From HGM11525 sp036307445 (lineage in GTDB: Bacteria; Bacillota; Clostridia; UBA1381), in NCBI GenBank assembly GCA_036307445.1, contig JAXJXP010000001.1:1-61789 (forward strand): DNA of 61,789 bases. Reading direction: 5' to 3'. Shown piece by piece: positions 18,037-27,326 of this stretch; the stretch's first letter is position 1; each line of letters starts with the position of its first letter. Made by a program: the position numbers and the translations under genes. The notes under the pieces were generated by a model. That model worked only from the letters and a program-made list of their open reading frames with translations. It did no database searches and was not told the origin of the DNA.

Positions 18037-18085
18037 AACCGGCATTTAAAAAATGTCGGTTTATTCTGTCAAAAGGGGACATATT

Positions 18086-19531
18086 ATGCTGCTTGTTCAG
18101 AACGGTTTTAATTGTGAATATGAAATGAATGTTTTTATGCGTTTGTTTTTTAATCCGAGTGAGGATGTTTATATCTATACAAATGTCAGCTATGAAGATG
18201 ATATTGCAGATGCATATTGTGAGATAATCTATAATAACAACACATATTTTGGTGAATTTAAGTTAAATAGAGCAAAGACAGGTATTGAAAAGAAGGATAA
18301 CCGTATCTGCTCTGTAAGCTGTACACGTGCGTTTATAAATGCTGCAAGTAAAATTTATAAAATCAGCTTGCCCTGGGGAGCAATGTGCGGGGTAAGACCT
18401 GCAAAAACCGTTACTGCATTGGTTGATGAAGGAATGAGCTATGATGAGGCAGCAGATTTTATAAAGCTTCTTTATGGCGTCGAGGATAATAAATGTGAGC
18501 TTGCATTACGAGTTGCAAAAAATGAAGAAATAATTCTTCAAAGTATAAGAGAAAATTCTGTAAGTATTTATATCGGTATTCCATTTTGCCCTTCAAGATG
18601 CCTTTACTGTTCATTTGTTTCTACCGATATTGGTACTACAGGTAAGTATATGGACGAATACCTTCAGTATTTGCTTAAGGAAATAGAAATTACCGCAGAT
18701 ATTATAAAGGACACAGAAAAAATCATTGAAAATATATATATCGGAGGCGGAACACCGACTACTCTTAATGAAAATCAGCTTGAAATTCTTCTTAAAAAGA
18801 TAAATTCTGAATTTGATATGTCAAATATAAATGAGTTTACCTTAGAGGCAGGAAGACCTGATACGATAACTCGTGAAAAGCTTGTTATTGCTAAACAAAA
18901 CGGAGTCGGAAGAATCAGCATAAATCCACAGACAACCAATAACAAAACACTTGCTAAAATCGGCAGAAGGCATTGTGTCAGGATGTTCTTTGACAGCTTT
19001 AACTTAGCACGCGAGGTAGGCTTTGATGTTATAAATACCGACTTAATTGCAGGACTTCCTGATGAAAAGTTTGAAGATTTTAAAAAGAGTATAGATGATT
19101 TGGTAGCAATTAAGCCTGATAATATAACTGTACATTCTATGTGCATCAAACGTGCTGCTGCACTAAGACATAAAATTGATGAGCTGACCGAGGCTGAGGA
19201 AATGAATAAAATGCTTTCCTATGCACAAAAAACACTTGAGGATAACGGCTATCTTCCCTATTATATGTACAGACAGAAAAATATTTCGGGTAACTTGGAA
19301 AATGTCGGCTACGCTAAGGAAGGTGCTTTCTCATTCTATAATGTAAATATTATGGAGGAGGCTCAGACTATAATTGCCTTGGGCGGTGGTGGAACAACCA
19401 AAATAGTTAAAAAGGACGGCATTGAGAGAATATTCAATTACAAAGACCCAATAGAATATATCAAAAACTTTAACGAAATAATTAGAAGAAAAGAATCAAT
19501 AAGAAAATATTTAAAAGGAGGGGACATATAA
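18086..19531 (+). CDS. hemZ: Coproporphyrinogen dehydrogenase HemZ-type radical SAM protein
   Basis: A 481-residue radical SAM protein of the HemN/HemZ group. The cluster motif CPSRCLYCS is at about residues 168-176, with YIGIPF before it and the SAM-binding GGGTPTT after. The long N-terminal region (about 1-160) and the C-terminal HemN-like tail (GYLPYYMYRQKN) fit HemZ. The family is linked to oxygen-independent decarboxylation in heme synthesis. No heme genes are nearby, so another role is possible. The start is the ATG at 18086, preceded by AAAAGGGGACATATT; an upstream in-frame ATG at 18053 has no ribosome site. Its stop overlaps the dnaI start (TAATG). Confidence 0.88.
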   Translation: MLLVQNGFNCEYEMNVFMRLFFNPSEDVYIYTNVSYEDDIADAYCEIIYNNNTYFGEFKLNRAKTGIEKKDNRICSVSCTRAFINAASKIYKISLPWGAMCGVRPAKTVTALVDEGMSYDEAADFIKLLYGVEDNKCELALRVAKNEEIILQSIRENSVSIYIGIPFCPSRCLYCSFVSTDIGTTGKYMDEYLQYLLKEIEITADIIKDTEKIIENIYIGGGTPTTLNENQLEILLKKINSEFDMSNINEFTLEAGRPDTITREKLVIAKQNGVGRISINPQTTNNKTLAKIGRRHCVRMFFDSFNLAREVGFDVINTDLIAGLPDEKFEDFKKSIDDLVAIKPDNITVHSMCIKRAAALRHKIDELTEAEEMNKMLSYAQKTLEDNGYLPYYMYRQKNISGNLENVGYAKEGAFSFYNVNIMEEAQTIIALGGGGTTKIVKKDGIERIFNYKDPIEYIKNFNEIIRRKESIRKYLKGGDI

Positions 19532-20550
19532 TGCTTACCAATAACAAGGCATATGCAAAAATTATGGCAGATTACAGCCAGAAACGCAGCTTTGCAGAAA
19601 GTGAGCGAGAAAATAAAGTTCTTGAAGTTTACGAAAAGCATCCCCGTATTAAAGAAATAGACAGGGAAATTACCAATGCAGGCATTGAAAATATGGGGAA
19701 AATACTTAATGACAGAGCAAATGCCACAAAATATAACAAAGACCTTGCAAATACACTTGACAGGCTTAAAAAGGAAAAAACAGAGCTTTTGAAGGCAAAT
19801 AATATAGATATTGATTTTGATAAGCCGAAATATATATGCAGTCTTTGTGAGGATACAGGATATATTGACGGAAAAAAATGTGCTTGCCTTAAGCAGCAGT
19901 TAATAGACTATGCCTATGATATTTCAAATATGAAAACCCTCATTAATGAACAGACTTTCGATAAATTTGACTTAACATTTTATGGGGACAGTAAAATGGG
20001 AAATGTCAATATGACTGAAAGAGAGAATATCGAGGATATAGTAAATATTTCAATAAATTTCTGCAAAGACCCCGAAAATTCAAAGAATCTGCTCTTCTAT
20101 GGTGCTCCTGGATTAGGAAAAACCTTTATTTCAAGTTCTATTGCAAAGGAAATGCTCGATAAAGGCTATACTGTTATTTACAGCGGTGCGTCAAGATTAT
20201 TTGCGGCATATGACGATTATCGTTTCGGCAGAATGAGCGATACGGAAGAATTTGAGGATATGTTAAAGCTTATCTATGATGCTGACCTTTTGATTATTGA
20301 TGATTTAGGGGTAGAAATGCACGGCCCATCATCATTTCAGTTCCTATTTGACCTTATAAATGAGAGGTTGCTTGGAAATAAGAGAATGATAATCAGCACC
20401 AATCTTTCTATGGAAGAGATAAGCAACGTTTATACCGCAAGAATAACATCACGTCTTTTTGAGAATTTCCACTGCTTACGTTTTGCGGGTAAGGATATAA
20501 GAACTCAAAAGCTGATTAGAGCGAATAAGGGACATAAAAATGAAAAGTAA
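19531..20550 (+). CDS. dnaI: DnaC/DnaI-like replicative helicase loader
   Basis: A 339-residue AAA+ ATPase of the DnaC/DnaI/IstB group, predicted to load the replicative helicase DnaB/DnaC at the origin. N-terminal helical region (1-100), then a zinc-type cluster CSLCEDTG...CAC (about 109-126), then the ATPase core with Walker A GAPGLGKTF (191-199) and Walker B LLIIDDLG. The zinc cluster matches B. subtilis DnaI. AGGAGGGGACATATA lies right before the ATG, which shares its A with the hemZ stop. Its place in the dnaA operon supports a role in initiation rather than transposition. Confidence 0.9.
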   Translation: MLTNNKAYAKIMADYSQKRSFAESERENKVLEVYEKHPRIKEIDREITNAGIENMGKILNDRANATKYNKDLANTLDRLKKEKTELLKANNIDIDFDKPKYICSLCEDTGYIDGKKCACLKQQLIDYAYDISNMKTLINEQTFDKFDLTFYGDSKMGNVNMTERENIEDIVNISINFCKDPENSKNLLFYGAPGLGKTFISSSIAKEMLDKGYTVIYSGASRLFAAYDDYRFGRMSDTEEFEDMLKLIYDADLLIIDDLGVEMHGPSSFQFLFDLINERLLGNKRMIISTNLSMEEISNVYTARITSRLFENFHCLRFAGKDIRTQKLIRANKGHKNEK

Positions 20551-21007
20551 GTCGGTATGTTTTACAGGACACAGGGACATCCCAGCTATTAGAGTAGAAA
20601 GCATAAAAGAGGAATTAAAAGCAGTAATTTCCGAGCTTGCAGATAATGGATATACGGAATTTTATGCAGGCGGTGCAAGTGGTTTTGATTTAATTGCGAG
20701 TTATGAGGTTTTAGAGCTAAAAAAAGTAAGAAAAGATATAAAATTAAAGCTTATTCTTCCTTATAAGAAAGATATAAATAATTATACTTCATATGATAGA
20801 TACAGGCAAAAAAGTCTTTTGGAACGTGCAGACAGTATAGAGTATATTTTTGAAAGATATTTACCCGGATGCTTTCATACAAGAAACCGAAGGCTTGTTG
20901 ATCAAAGCAGTGTTTGTATAGCTTTCTTAGAGAAAACAAGCGGTGGTACATATTATACGGTAAAATATGCCACGGAAAAAGGGTTAAAGGTAATGAGAAT
21001 AGAGTAA
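20540..21007 (+). CDS. YpsA/DUF1273-like SLOG-fold protein
   Basis: A 155-residue protein with CFTGHRDIP at the start, YAGGASGFDLIAS in the middle (nucleotide-binding GG.(S)G(F)D motif) and TSGGTYYTVKYA near the end. These mark the SLOG/DUF1273 group, which includes GpsB-linked YpsA. It probably binds a nucleotide or derivative; the role is not established. It overlaps dnaI by 11 bp and is the last gene of the dnaA run, before a bidirectional hairpin. Confidence 0.82.
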   Translation: MKSKSVCFTGHRDIPAIRVESIKEELKAVISELADNGYTEFYAGGASGFDLIASYEVLELKKVRKDIKLKLILPYKKDINNYTSYDRYRQKSLLERADSIEYIFERYLPGCFHTRNRRLVDQSSVCIAFLEKTSGGTYYTVKYATEKGLKVMRIE

Positions 21008-21013
21008 AGAGTA

Positions 21014-21040
21014 AAGAGGGACAGATTATCTGTCCCTCTT
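21014..21040. terminator. Bidirectional terminator between the dnaA run and serS
   Basis: A perfect 12-bp stem (21014-21025 with 21029-21040) and a 3-nt loop, between convergent genes that end at 21007 and 21047. Tails are TTTAAATATT (+) and TTTACTC (-). The stem contains the GGGACA motif discussed in the findings. Confidence 0.8.
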
Positions 21041-21046
21041 TAAATA

Positions 21047-22318
21047 TTATTTCTCAATTTTGTCAATGCCCATATAGCACTTAAGAGCATCGGGGATTGT
21101 AACAGAGCCGTCTGCGTTCTGATAGTTTTCTAAGATGGCTGCAACAGTTCTGCCTACAGCAAGGCCTGAGCCGTTTAATGTATGAACAAATTCAGGCTTG
21201 TCCTTAGGTGTACGGCGGAATTTGATGTTAGCGCGTCTTGCCTGATAGTCCTCGAAGTTGGAGCAGGAGGAGATTTCTACATATCTGTTATAGCTCGGCA
21301 TCCACACCTCAATATCATATGTCTTGGCAGAAGAAAAGCCGAGGTCGCCGGTTGAAAGAGTTACTACTCTGTAAGGGATATTCAGTCCCTGAAGAAGCTT
21401 TTCTGCGTCGTTTGTAAGTGATTCAAGCTCTTCGTAGCTCTTTTCGGGGTCAGCGAATTTAACAAGCTCTACTTTATTGAACTGATGCTGTCTGATAAGA
21501 CCTCTTGTATCTCTGCCGGCTGAGCCTGCCTCTGCTCTAAAGCACGCAGAGTATGCACAGTATTTAATAGGAAGACTGTCGCCGTCTAAGATTTCGTCTC
21601 TGTGTAGGTTGGTAACCGGTACTTCTGCAGTAGGTATGAGGAAGTAACCATTGTTTGTTACTTTAAAAGCATCCTCTTCAAACTTCGGAAGCTGACCTGT
21701 ACCTGTCATTGACGCTCTGTTTACCATATACGGCGGGAAAATTTCGGTGTAACCTGACTGGTCTGAGTGGGTATTTAAGAAATACTGGATAACCGCACGC
21801 TCCAATCTTGCGCCCATACCCTTATAGACTGTAAAACGTGTACCGGCAATCTTTGCACCGCGGTCAAAGTCGAGAATGTCAAGGTCAGTACCTATATCCC
21901 AATGTGCCTTCTGCTCAAAATCAACCTTTTTAGGTTCGCCCCAGCGTCTTACTTCGATATTCTCGCTGTCGTCAATGCCTACAGGCACTGTGCTGTTCGG
22001 GATATTGGGTATACGGAGCATAAAGCTACGAAGCTCTTCATCAATTACGGTAACCTTGTTGTCAAGCTCCTTAATCTCGTTTGAAAGCTCCTTCATCTCT
22101 GCAAATACTGTATCTGTGTTCTCCCCTGCCTTCTTCATTGCAGGAATTTTCTTGGTAATTTCGTTCTGCTTTGCTTTCATCTGTTCAACCGTGTACAATA
22201 TTTCACGGCGCTGCTTGTCAAGCTCGATTGCAGGTGTGATGTCTAAATCATTGTTTCTGTTCTTAAGAGCCTCAACTATTCTTTCCGGTTCAGTTCGTAA
22301 AAATTTAATGTCTAACAT
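21047..22318 (-). CDS. serS: Seryl-tRNA synthetase
   Basis: A 423-residue class II synthetase that charges tRNA-Ser and tRNA-Sec. The N-terminal coiled-coil arm (about 30-100), motif 2 (CFRAEAGSAGRDTRGLIRQHQF) and motif 3 (NGSGLAVGRTVAAILENYQ) are in place. The motif quoted first is 22 residues in full; only its core FRAEAG and RGLIRQHQF matter. AAGGGGGACATATAA lies directly before the ATG. There is no T-box leader: the gene follows parA, parB and a coiled-coil gene with gaps of at most 20 bp, so it is likely read from the parA promoter. Confidence 0.98.
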   Translation of the reverse strand: MLDIKFLRTEPERIVEALKNRNNDLDITPAIELDKQRREILYTVEQMKAKQNEITKKIPAMKKAGENTDTVFAEMKELSNEIKELDNKVTVIDEELRSFMLRIPNIPNSTVPVGIDDSENIEVRRWGEPKKVDFEQKAHWDIGTDLDILDFDRGAKIAGTRFTVYKGMGARLERAVIQYFLNTHSDQSGYTEIFPPYMVNRASMTGTGQLPKFEEDAFKVTNNGYFLIPTAEVPVTNLHRDEILDGDSLPIKYCAYSACFRAEAGSAGRDTRGLIRQHQFNKVELVKFADPEKSYEELESLTNDAEKLLQGLNIPYRVVTLSTGDLGFSSAKTYDIEVWMPSYNRYVEISSCSNFEDYQARRANIKFRRTPKDKPEFVHTLNGSGLAVGRTVAAILENYQNADGSVTIPDALKCYMGIDKIEK

Positions 22319-22337
22319 TTATATGTCCCCCTTGATA

Positions 22338-22772
22338 CTAATTACATTTTTTAACTAACATATCGTAAAAATCTTTTTGCTCTGATGTTAAATCCTCGGT
22401 ATAGATTTCGCTAAGAAGCTTTCTTGCCTTGGAACGTCCTGAGTTGTTGAGAACAAGATATACCTCGCTGAGCTTTCTGTTGTATTCGGTTTCTTTTGTC
22501 AAAGCCTCAACATCGGATTTGAGTGCCTGATTTTCTTCTGTAAGCTCATTTAATGACGTAGTAAGGCGCTTGTTAACCTCCATCAAAAGTCGGTTTTCTT
22601 CGCTTAGACGGGATGCACGTTCGGAAATACCTCTTGTTGTTTCTGTCTGTCTGAATTGTGCACTTTCCAGATGTCGCTGTCCGAAGAATGCTACAATAAC
22701 CATCACAATGGCTACTATAAATATAAGTGAGGTATAAATCATAAGTGGTCTGTTACTTCTGTTTCTTGACAT
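22338..22772 (-). CDS. Single-pass membrane protein with coiled coil, unknown function
   Basis: A 144-residue protein: a short basic N-terminus, one membrane span (about 11-27) and then a long predicted coiled coil (about 40-105, rich in E, L, K and N). A small C-terminal helical region ends in a cysteine pair region (KKCN). The topology suggests the coiled coil faces outward or inward depending on the positive-inside rule, which favours an outside C-terminus. It lies 6 bp after parB and 19 bp before serS, in the same run. It is not the DUF4446 protein often found after parB. I do not recognise the family. Confidence 0.7.
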   Translation of the reverse strand: MSRNRSNRPLMIYTSLIFIVAIVMVIVAFFGQRHLESAQFRQTETTRGISERASRLSEENRLLMEVNKRLTTSLNELTEENQALKSDVEALTKETEYNRKLSEVYLVLNNSGRSKARKLLSEIYTEDLTSEQKDFYDMLVKKCN

Positions 22773-22778
22773 TGATGA

Positions 22779-23648
22779 CTACCCCCTAAAGCTAAGTCCG
22801 AGCAGGTCCAAAAGCCTGTCCAAATCACGGTTTCCATAGTATTCTATCTCAATCTTGCCTTTTTTAGGCTTATGGTTGATTGTAACCTTTGTACCAAGAC
22901 GTTCCTCAATAGACTTTCTTATTCTTTCTATCTGGAAATCCGTTTCGTTGGGACGCTTTTCTTTCTTTTCGTTTTTTCCAGCGGAAGCAAGGTCTTTAGC
23001 AAGCTTTTCTGTTTGACGAACACTGAGGCCGTCTTCAATAATTCTGTTAATCAGGAACTCTCTTAATACTGTCCCCGAAAGTGTTAGTACGCATCTTGCG
23101 TGTCCCTCAGAAATCTGACCAGAAACTACATATTGCTGCAGTTCAGGTTCTAATGAAAGTAGTCTTAGCGAGTTTGCAATTGCACTTCTGCTTTTTCCAA
23201 GCTTTGCACTTATTTCTTCTTGTGTAAGGTCAAATTCATCCATTAAGGAACGGTATGCACTTGCCTCTTCAATAGGGTTCAAGTCTTCTCTTTGAATATT
23301 TTCTATGAGTGCGATTTCAGTTATTGCCTGATGAGTGTACTCACGCACAATTGCCGGTATTTCCTTAAGACCTGCAAGTCTTGCAGCTCGCCATCTTCTC
23401 TCTCCTGCAACGATTTCGTAGCCAAGCGGAGTTTTTGTAAGGACAATCGGCTGAATTATTCCGTGTTCCTTAATTGATTCAGCAAGTAATTCAAGCTGTT
23501 CCTTGTCAAAGTGCTTTCTGGGTTGATTTTTGTTAGGCTCAATATCTGAGAGCTTAATACTTCTTACACCTTCGCTGCTTTCCACAGCCATGAGACTGCT
23601 CTCATTCAAAAAGGCATCCATGCCCTTTCCTAGTCCTCTTTTAGCCAT
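22779..23648 (-). CDS. parB: Chromosome partitioning protein ParB/Spo0J
   Basis: A 289-residue CTPase-clamp protein that loads at parS and spreads. It has KRGLGKGMDAF at the N-terminus, the IEPNKNQPRKHFD and GERRWRAA boxes (CTP-binding ParB/Srx domain), an HTH region with LTQEEISAKLGKSRSAIANSLRLL, and a C-terminal dimer domain with EYYGNRDLDRLL. Noc is a close relative, but the adjacent ParA and perfect parS sites argue for ParB. It starts directly after the parA stop (TAA ATG). Confidence 0.97.
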   Translation of the reverse strand: MAKRGLGKGMDAFLNESSLMAVESSEGVRSIKLSDIEPNKNQPRKHFDKEQLELLAESIKEHGIIQPIVLTKTPLGYEIVAGERRWRAARLAGLKEIPAIVREYTHQAITEIALIENIQREDLNPIEEASAYRSLMDEFDLTQEEISAKLGKSRSAIANSLRLLSLEPELQQYVVSGQISEGHARCVLTLSGTVLREFLINRIIEDGLSVRQTEKLAKDLASAGKNEKKEKRPNETDFQIERIRKSIEERLGTKVTINHKPKKGKIEIEYYGNRDLDRLLDLLGLSFRG

Positions 23649-24419
23649 TTACTTCACCTCTTCGTTGTTAGACATAACTTCACGTGCAAGGTCAAAATAT
23701 GCCTTAGCGCCTGTTGAGGTAATGTCATACTTTATAATAGGCTCTCCAAAGCTCGGAGCCTCTGAAAGTCGTACGTTTCTTGGTATGTATGTTTTGTAAA
23801 CCTTATCACGAAAATGCTTTTTAACCTCAGTTAAAACCTGCTCAGAGAGATTTGTACGCTTATCATACATTGTTCCGAGAATACCTTCTATTTTAATGGA
23901 AGGATTACTGCGTTCTTTAATCATTTTGATAGTATTTACAATCTGTGCAAGTCCTTCGAGCGCGTAATATTCACACTGTATTGGTATGATCACCGAATCA
24001 GCAGCGGTCATTATATTAATTGAAAGCATTCCAAGTGCAGGCGGAGAGTCGATTATGACATAGTCAAACTCTTCCTTAATATTAGATATAGCATTTTTTA
24101 GAAAAAATTCTCTCTTTTCTTCTGTTGCAAGCTCAATCTCTGCTGCAGAAAGGTTATTTTCAGACGGAATAACCGACAAATTACGGTATTTAGTCTTAAC
24201 AATAGCTTTATTTGTATTTTCAGGCTCTGCAAGGCAATCATATAAGGTGAGTTCAAAATCTGCTCTATCAAGACCTACACCTGACGAAGTATTCCCCTGC
24301 GGGTCTGCATCAATCAAAAGCACCTTTTTACCCTTATATGCAAGAGCTGCAGCTAAATTTACTGAAGTAGTAGTCTTACCTACTCCGCCCTTCTGATTGG
24401 TTACAGCAATAATTTTCAT
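23649..24419 (-). CDS. parA: Chromosome partitioning ATPase ParA/Soj
   Basis: A 256-residue deviant Walker A ATPase. KGGVGKTTTSVN (10-21), DADPQGN (about 39-45) and IDSPPALG are typical. In sporulating Firmicutes Soj acts with Spo0J in origin segregation and controls DnaA. RBS: AACAGGGGAT before the ATG. Its promoter touches a parS site, so ParB could repress the operon. It is first in parA-parB-coiled coil-serS. Confidence 0.97.
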   Translation of the reverse strand: MKIIAVTNQKGGVGKTTTSVNLAAALAYKGKKVLLIDADPQGNTSSGVGLDRADFELTLYDCLAEPENTNKAIVKTKYRNLSVIPSENNLSAAEIELATEEKREFFLKNAISNIKEEFDYVIIDSPPALGMLSINIMTAADSVIIPIQCEYYALEGLAQIVNTIKMIKERSNPSIKIEGILGTMYDKRTNLSEQVLTEVKKHFRDKVYKTYIPRNVRLSEAPSFGEPIIKYDITSTGAKAYFDLAREVMSNNEEVK

Positions 24420-24453
24420 ATGCGTATCCCCTGTTAATTTAATTTATATTACC

Positions 24454-24481
24454 ATTATACCACAAATTTTTCAGTTGTAAA
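24454..24481 (-). promoter_or_regulatory. parA promoter
   Basis: TTTACA (24476-24481), 16 bp, TATAAT (24454-24459) on the minus strand. The -35 abuts the parS site at 24482 with no gap. Confidence 0.75.
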
Positions 24482-24497
24482 TGTTTCACGTGAAACA
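24482..24497. promoter_or_regulatory. parS: parS site 1
   Basis: TGTTTCACGTGAAACA, a perfect copy of the canonical 16-bp ParB-binding palindrome, in the gap between parA and gerKA. Confidence 0.99.
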
Positions 24498-24582
24498 TTT
24501 TTTATTTTTTATTGAAAATATACATAAAAATGACAATTTTAGGCGAAAATAACTTCAAATATATATTTTGGAGTTGTTTTCG

Positions 24583-26217
24583 GTGGGAGTTTTATCAATT
24601 TTAAAAAAACTATTTGTTTATGATGCTACGGATAAGTATGAAGAAGCAAGAATAGAAAATGCAGATTATAATATTCAGTATGATAGCAGATTAAACGCTA
24701 AAAATACAATTAATAAGATTACGGCGGATATAAATGAAAATCTGAATATTATCAAAAAACGATTTAGTGTCCCTGACAATAACGATGTAATAATTAAGCA
24801 CTTTTCGATTAAAGGGGACAGAAAATGCTTTCTTTTCTTTTATGAAGGTATGGTAAACGTAGAACTAATAGACAATTTTGTAATAAAAAGCCTTGCGGAG
24901 CTACCTTATATTAAAGAAATTGAGCCTAAGAGTCTTGCAAGAGAAATTAGAGACAAATTTATAGTTCATGCGCAGGTAAATCTAACAGAAAGCTTCGATA
25001 CTGTTGCAGAAGAGGTTAATTTTGGCGGATGCGGCTTATTTATTGACGGTTTAAATCAGGCTTTTACGCTCGATGTGCGTACGTGGGAGCATCGTGGTAT
25101 TACTAAGCCTGAGAACGAACAGTCCATTTACGGCCCGCAGGAAGCTTTTGCAGAGATGCTTAGAACTAATACAATCCTGATAAGAAAGACTTTAAAGACA
25201 GAAAAGCTTATCGCAGAAGCCGTCAAAATCGGTGAAGTATCAAAAACAAGGGGTGTAATGCTCTATATCTCTGATATTGCCAATGAAAAGCTTGTAAAAG
25301 AGGTCAGAAATCGCCTAAATTCAATATCTATTGATTATATCATTTCAATAGAGGAAGTAGAACAACTGGTCGAAAACGGCAGTATATTTGCTGCAACTCA
25401 AACCCTTTCGACAGAACGACCTGACAGAACTGCACGAGCATTGGCAGAAGGTAGAGTCGTTTTATTACTAAACGGAAGCCCACGTGCTCTAATTTTCCCA
25501 ACTAATGCTTATGAACTGACCCATGCTGCATCAGATGCATATTTACGTGCGCCATTTGCGAATATGTCGAGAATTGTACGATTTATCGGTATGCTGGTGT
25601 CGGTTCTTTTGCCGGCTTTGTATCTTGCTATAACATTATTTCATCAGGAAATGCTCCCGACGTATCTGTTGTATGCAATAAGCGCGGCAAGGGCTAACGT
25701 GCCTTTTCCGAGTGTTGTAGAATTATTGCTTATGGATTTTTCTTTTGAGCTAATCAGAGAAGCCGGAATAAGAATGCCTGGTCCTGTTGGACAGACATTA
25801 GGAATTGTAGGCGGCTTGATTTTGGGACAATCAGCGGTCAGTGCAAAGATTGTAAGTCCTATTATGATTGTTATAATAGCAATTACAGGTATCGGCTCTT
25901 TTGCAACAGCAGATTATTCTTTAAGTTGGACCTTTAGAGTGCTGCGACTTATATTCATACTTCTTGCAGCATTTTCAGGCTTTTTTGGAATAGGAATAGG
26001 ATTATTCATCTACACGGTATACATTGCGTCGCTCAACAACTTTGGAATACCATACCTGTCGCCGTTTCCGGGAAGTGATAGCGGAAGCTTTTTCTCAGCC
26101 CTATTTGTTAAGAGGATATGGAAGAGGGAGCATAGACCGTCCTTCCTTTCTGTGAAACGCACAGAGCAAGAACCTCAAATCAGTCGAAAATGGAAAACCG
26201 GAAAGGCTGAAGACTAA
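24583..26217 (+). CDS. gerKA: Spore germination receptor subunit A (GerA family)
   Basis: A 544-residue GerA/GerBA/GerKA-type subunit of a nutrient germination receptor in the inner spore membrane. The long soluble N-terminal region (to about 310) contains RSRLARE-like ...IKEIEPKSLAREI and GPQEAFAEMLRTN, and the C-terminal region has four to five membrane segments (PTYLLYAISAARANVPFPS). The start is a GTG at 24583 with TTGGAG 9 nt upstream; the next upstream in-frame candidate TTG (24568) is itself part of that ribosome site. It is the first of gerKA-KB-KC and a small fourth gene. A sigma-G promoter is expected, but I could not fix one. Confidence 0.93.
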   Translation: MGVLSILKKLFVYDATDKYEEARIENADYNIQYDSRLNAKNTINKITADINENLNIIKKRFSVPDNNDVIIKHFSIKGDRKCFLFFYEGMVNVELIDNFVIKSLAELPYIKEIEPKSLAREIRDKFIVHAQVNLTESFDTVAEEVNFGGCGLFIDGLNQAFTLDVRTWEHRGITKPENEQSIYGPQEAFAEMLRTNTILIRKTLKTEKLIAEAVKIGEVSKTRGVMLYISDIANEKLVKEVRNRLNSISIDYIISIEEVEQLVENGSIFAATQTLSTERPDRTARALAEGRVVLLLNGSPRALIFPTNAYELTHAASDAYLRAPFANMSRIVRFIGMLVSVLLPALYLAITLFHQEMLPTYLLYAISAARANVPFPSVVELLLMDFSFELIREAGIRMPGPVGQTLGIVGGLILGQSAVSAKIVSPIMIVIIAITGIGSFATADYSLSWTFRVLRLIFILLAAFSGFFGIGIGLFIYTVYIASLNNFGIPYLSPFPGSDSGSFFSALFVKRIWKREHRPSFLSVKRTEQEPQISRKWKTGKAED

Positions 26218-26218
26218 T

Positions 26219-26234
26219 TGTTTCACGTGAAACA
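26219..26234. promoter_or_regulatory. parS: parS site 2
   Basis: A second perfect TGTTTCACGTGAAACA, in the 32-bp gap between gerKA and gerKB, 1.7 kb from the first. ParB bound here would sit inside the ger operon. Confidence 0.98.
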
Positions 26235-26249
26235 TTAAGGAGAATTTTG

Positions 26250-27326
26250 ATGAAATATAAGCTTAAAAGCCGTGAAATGACATCTATACTCATAAATCTG
26301 ATTACAGTAAAAATGTTATTCACTTACCCACGATATATAGTTGAAAGATGCTTAAACGGTGCATGGCTCTCGGTAATTATATTTCTTATTGTTGCATTTG
26401 GCATTTTTTATCTAACTCAAATATTATATTTAAAAAACGAAAGAACGTCAATTATAACGCAGGCAGAATTTATCGGCGGGAAACCGCTGAGAATAATATT
26501 GGGAGTATTTATAATTACACTATTAATGCTTAATATAGCACCAATGGTTAGAGCATTTCCTGAAGCAATAAAGACGGCTCTTCTGCAAAACACTCAAATG
26601 CTGGTAATTGTTGCGTTGCTCGCAATAGGAGTTGCTATAGGCGCACAGTTCGGTATTGAGGCATTGGGAAGAACTGCATCAGTATTTCTGCCTGTCGCGG
26701 GGATTTTTATACTCGGATTCTTTATTATGCTTGCACCGCACTATGAATTGACTAATATATTTCCGTTTTCCTACAAAGATGTATTGGTACGAGGTGCATC
26801 TTCGCTGTCTATCTTCGCAGATATATTTGTGTTATCTATATTGCAGCCGTATGCTGAGGATATGACAGCGGTTAAAAAATCAGGAATTACAGCTTTGCTT
26901 ATAGGTGGTATTACGGGTGTTCTGATAGTACTCGCATACTGCTTAGTCTATCCGTACCCTGTCAGTTCGAGATTTATTGTCCCTATGTATCAGCTTACGA
27001 GACTTGTGAAAATAGGGACATATTTTCAAAGGCTTGAAGCAATATTTGAATTTGTATGGTCAATTTCCATACTTATCTATACATCGATATATTTGTTTAT
27101 AATGAGCGATACATTTAAACAATGCTTTGGTTTACGACATCATAAACCGCTAGTATTTCCGCTACTTGTAATTCTTTTGAGGCTTGTTTTCTGGGAGGAA
27201 AGCTATACTGAGGCATTAAGGTCAAATTACGTAAATTCAGCAGTGCTGTATCCGGTGTTATATATTTTACCGTTGTTGATAGGAATTATCTATATTGTAA
27301 AGAGAAAAAGGAGTGGTACCAGATGA
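26250..27326 (+). CDS. gerKB: Spore germination receptor subunit B (endospore permease, GerAB family)
   Basis: A 358-residue membrane protein with ten predicted spans, related to amino-acid/polyamine transporters. In germination receptors this subunit holds the germinant pocket. SREMTSILINLITVKMLFTYPR at the start and FPFSYKD in the middle fit the family. AAGGAG lies 8 nt before the ATG at 26250, directly after parS site 2. It overlaps gerKC by 4 bp (ATGA). The germinant cannot be read from sequence. Confidence 0.94.
   Translation: MKYKLKSREMTSILINLITVKMLFTYPRYIVERCLNGAWLSVIIFLIVAFGIFYLTQILYLKNERTSIITQAEFIGGKPLRIILGVFIITLLMLNIAPMVRAFPEAIKTALLQNTQMLVIVALLAIGVAIGAQFGIEALGRTASVFLPVAGIFILGFFIMLAPHYELTNIFPFSYKDVLVRGASSLSIFADIFVLSILQPYAEDMTAVKKSGITALLIGGITGVLIVLAYCLVYPYPVSSRFIVPMYQLTRLVKIGTYFQRLEAIFEFVWSISILIYTSIYLFIMSDTFKQCFGLRHHKPLVFPLLVILLRLVFWEESYTEALRSNYVNSAVLYPVLYILPLLIGIIYIVKRKRSGTR

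Noticed and set aside
22318..22340. T-box leader for serS
   Set aside because: Only about 20 bp separate serS from the gene upstream; no antiterminator or specifier structure can fit.
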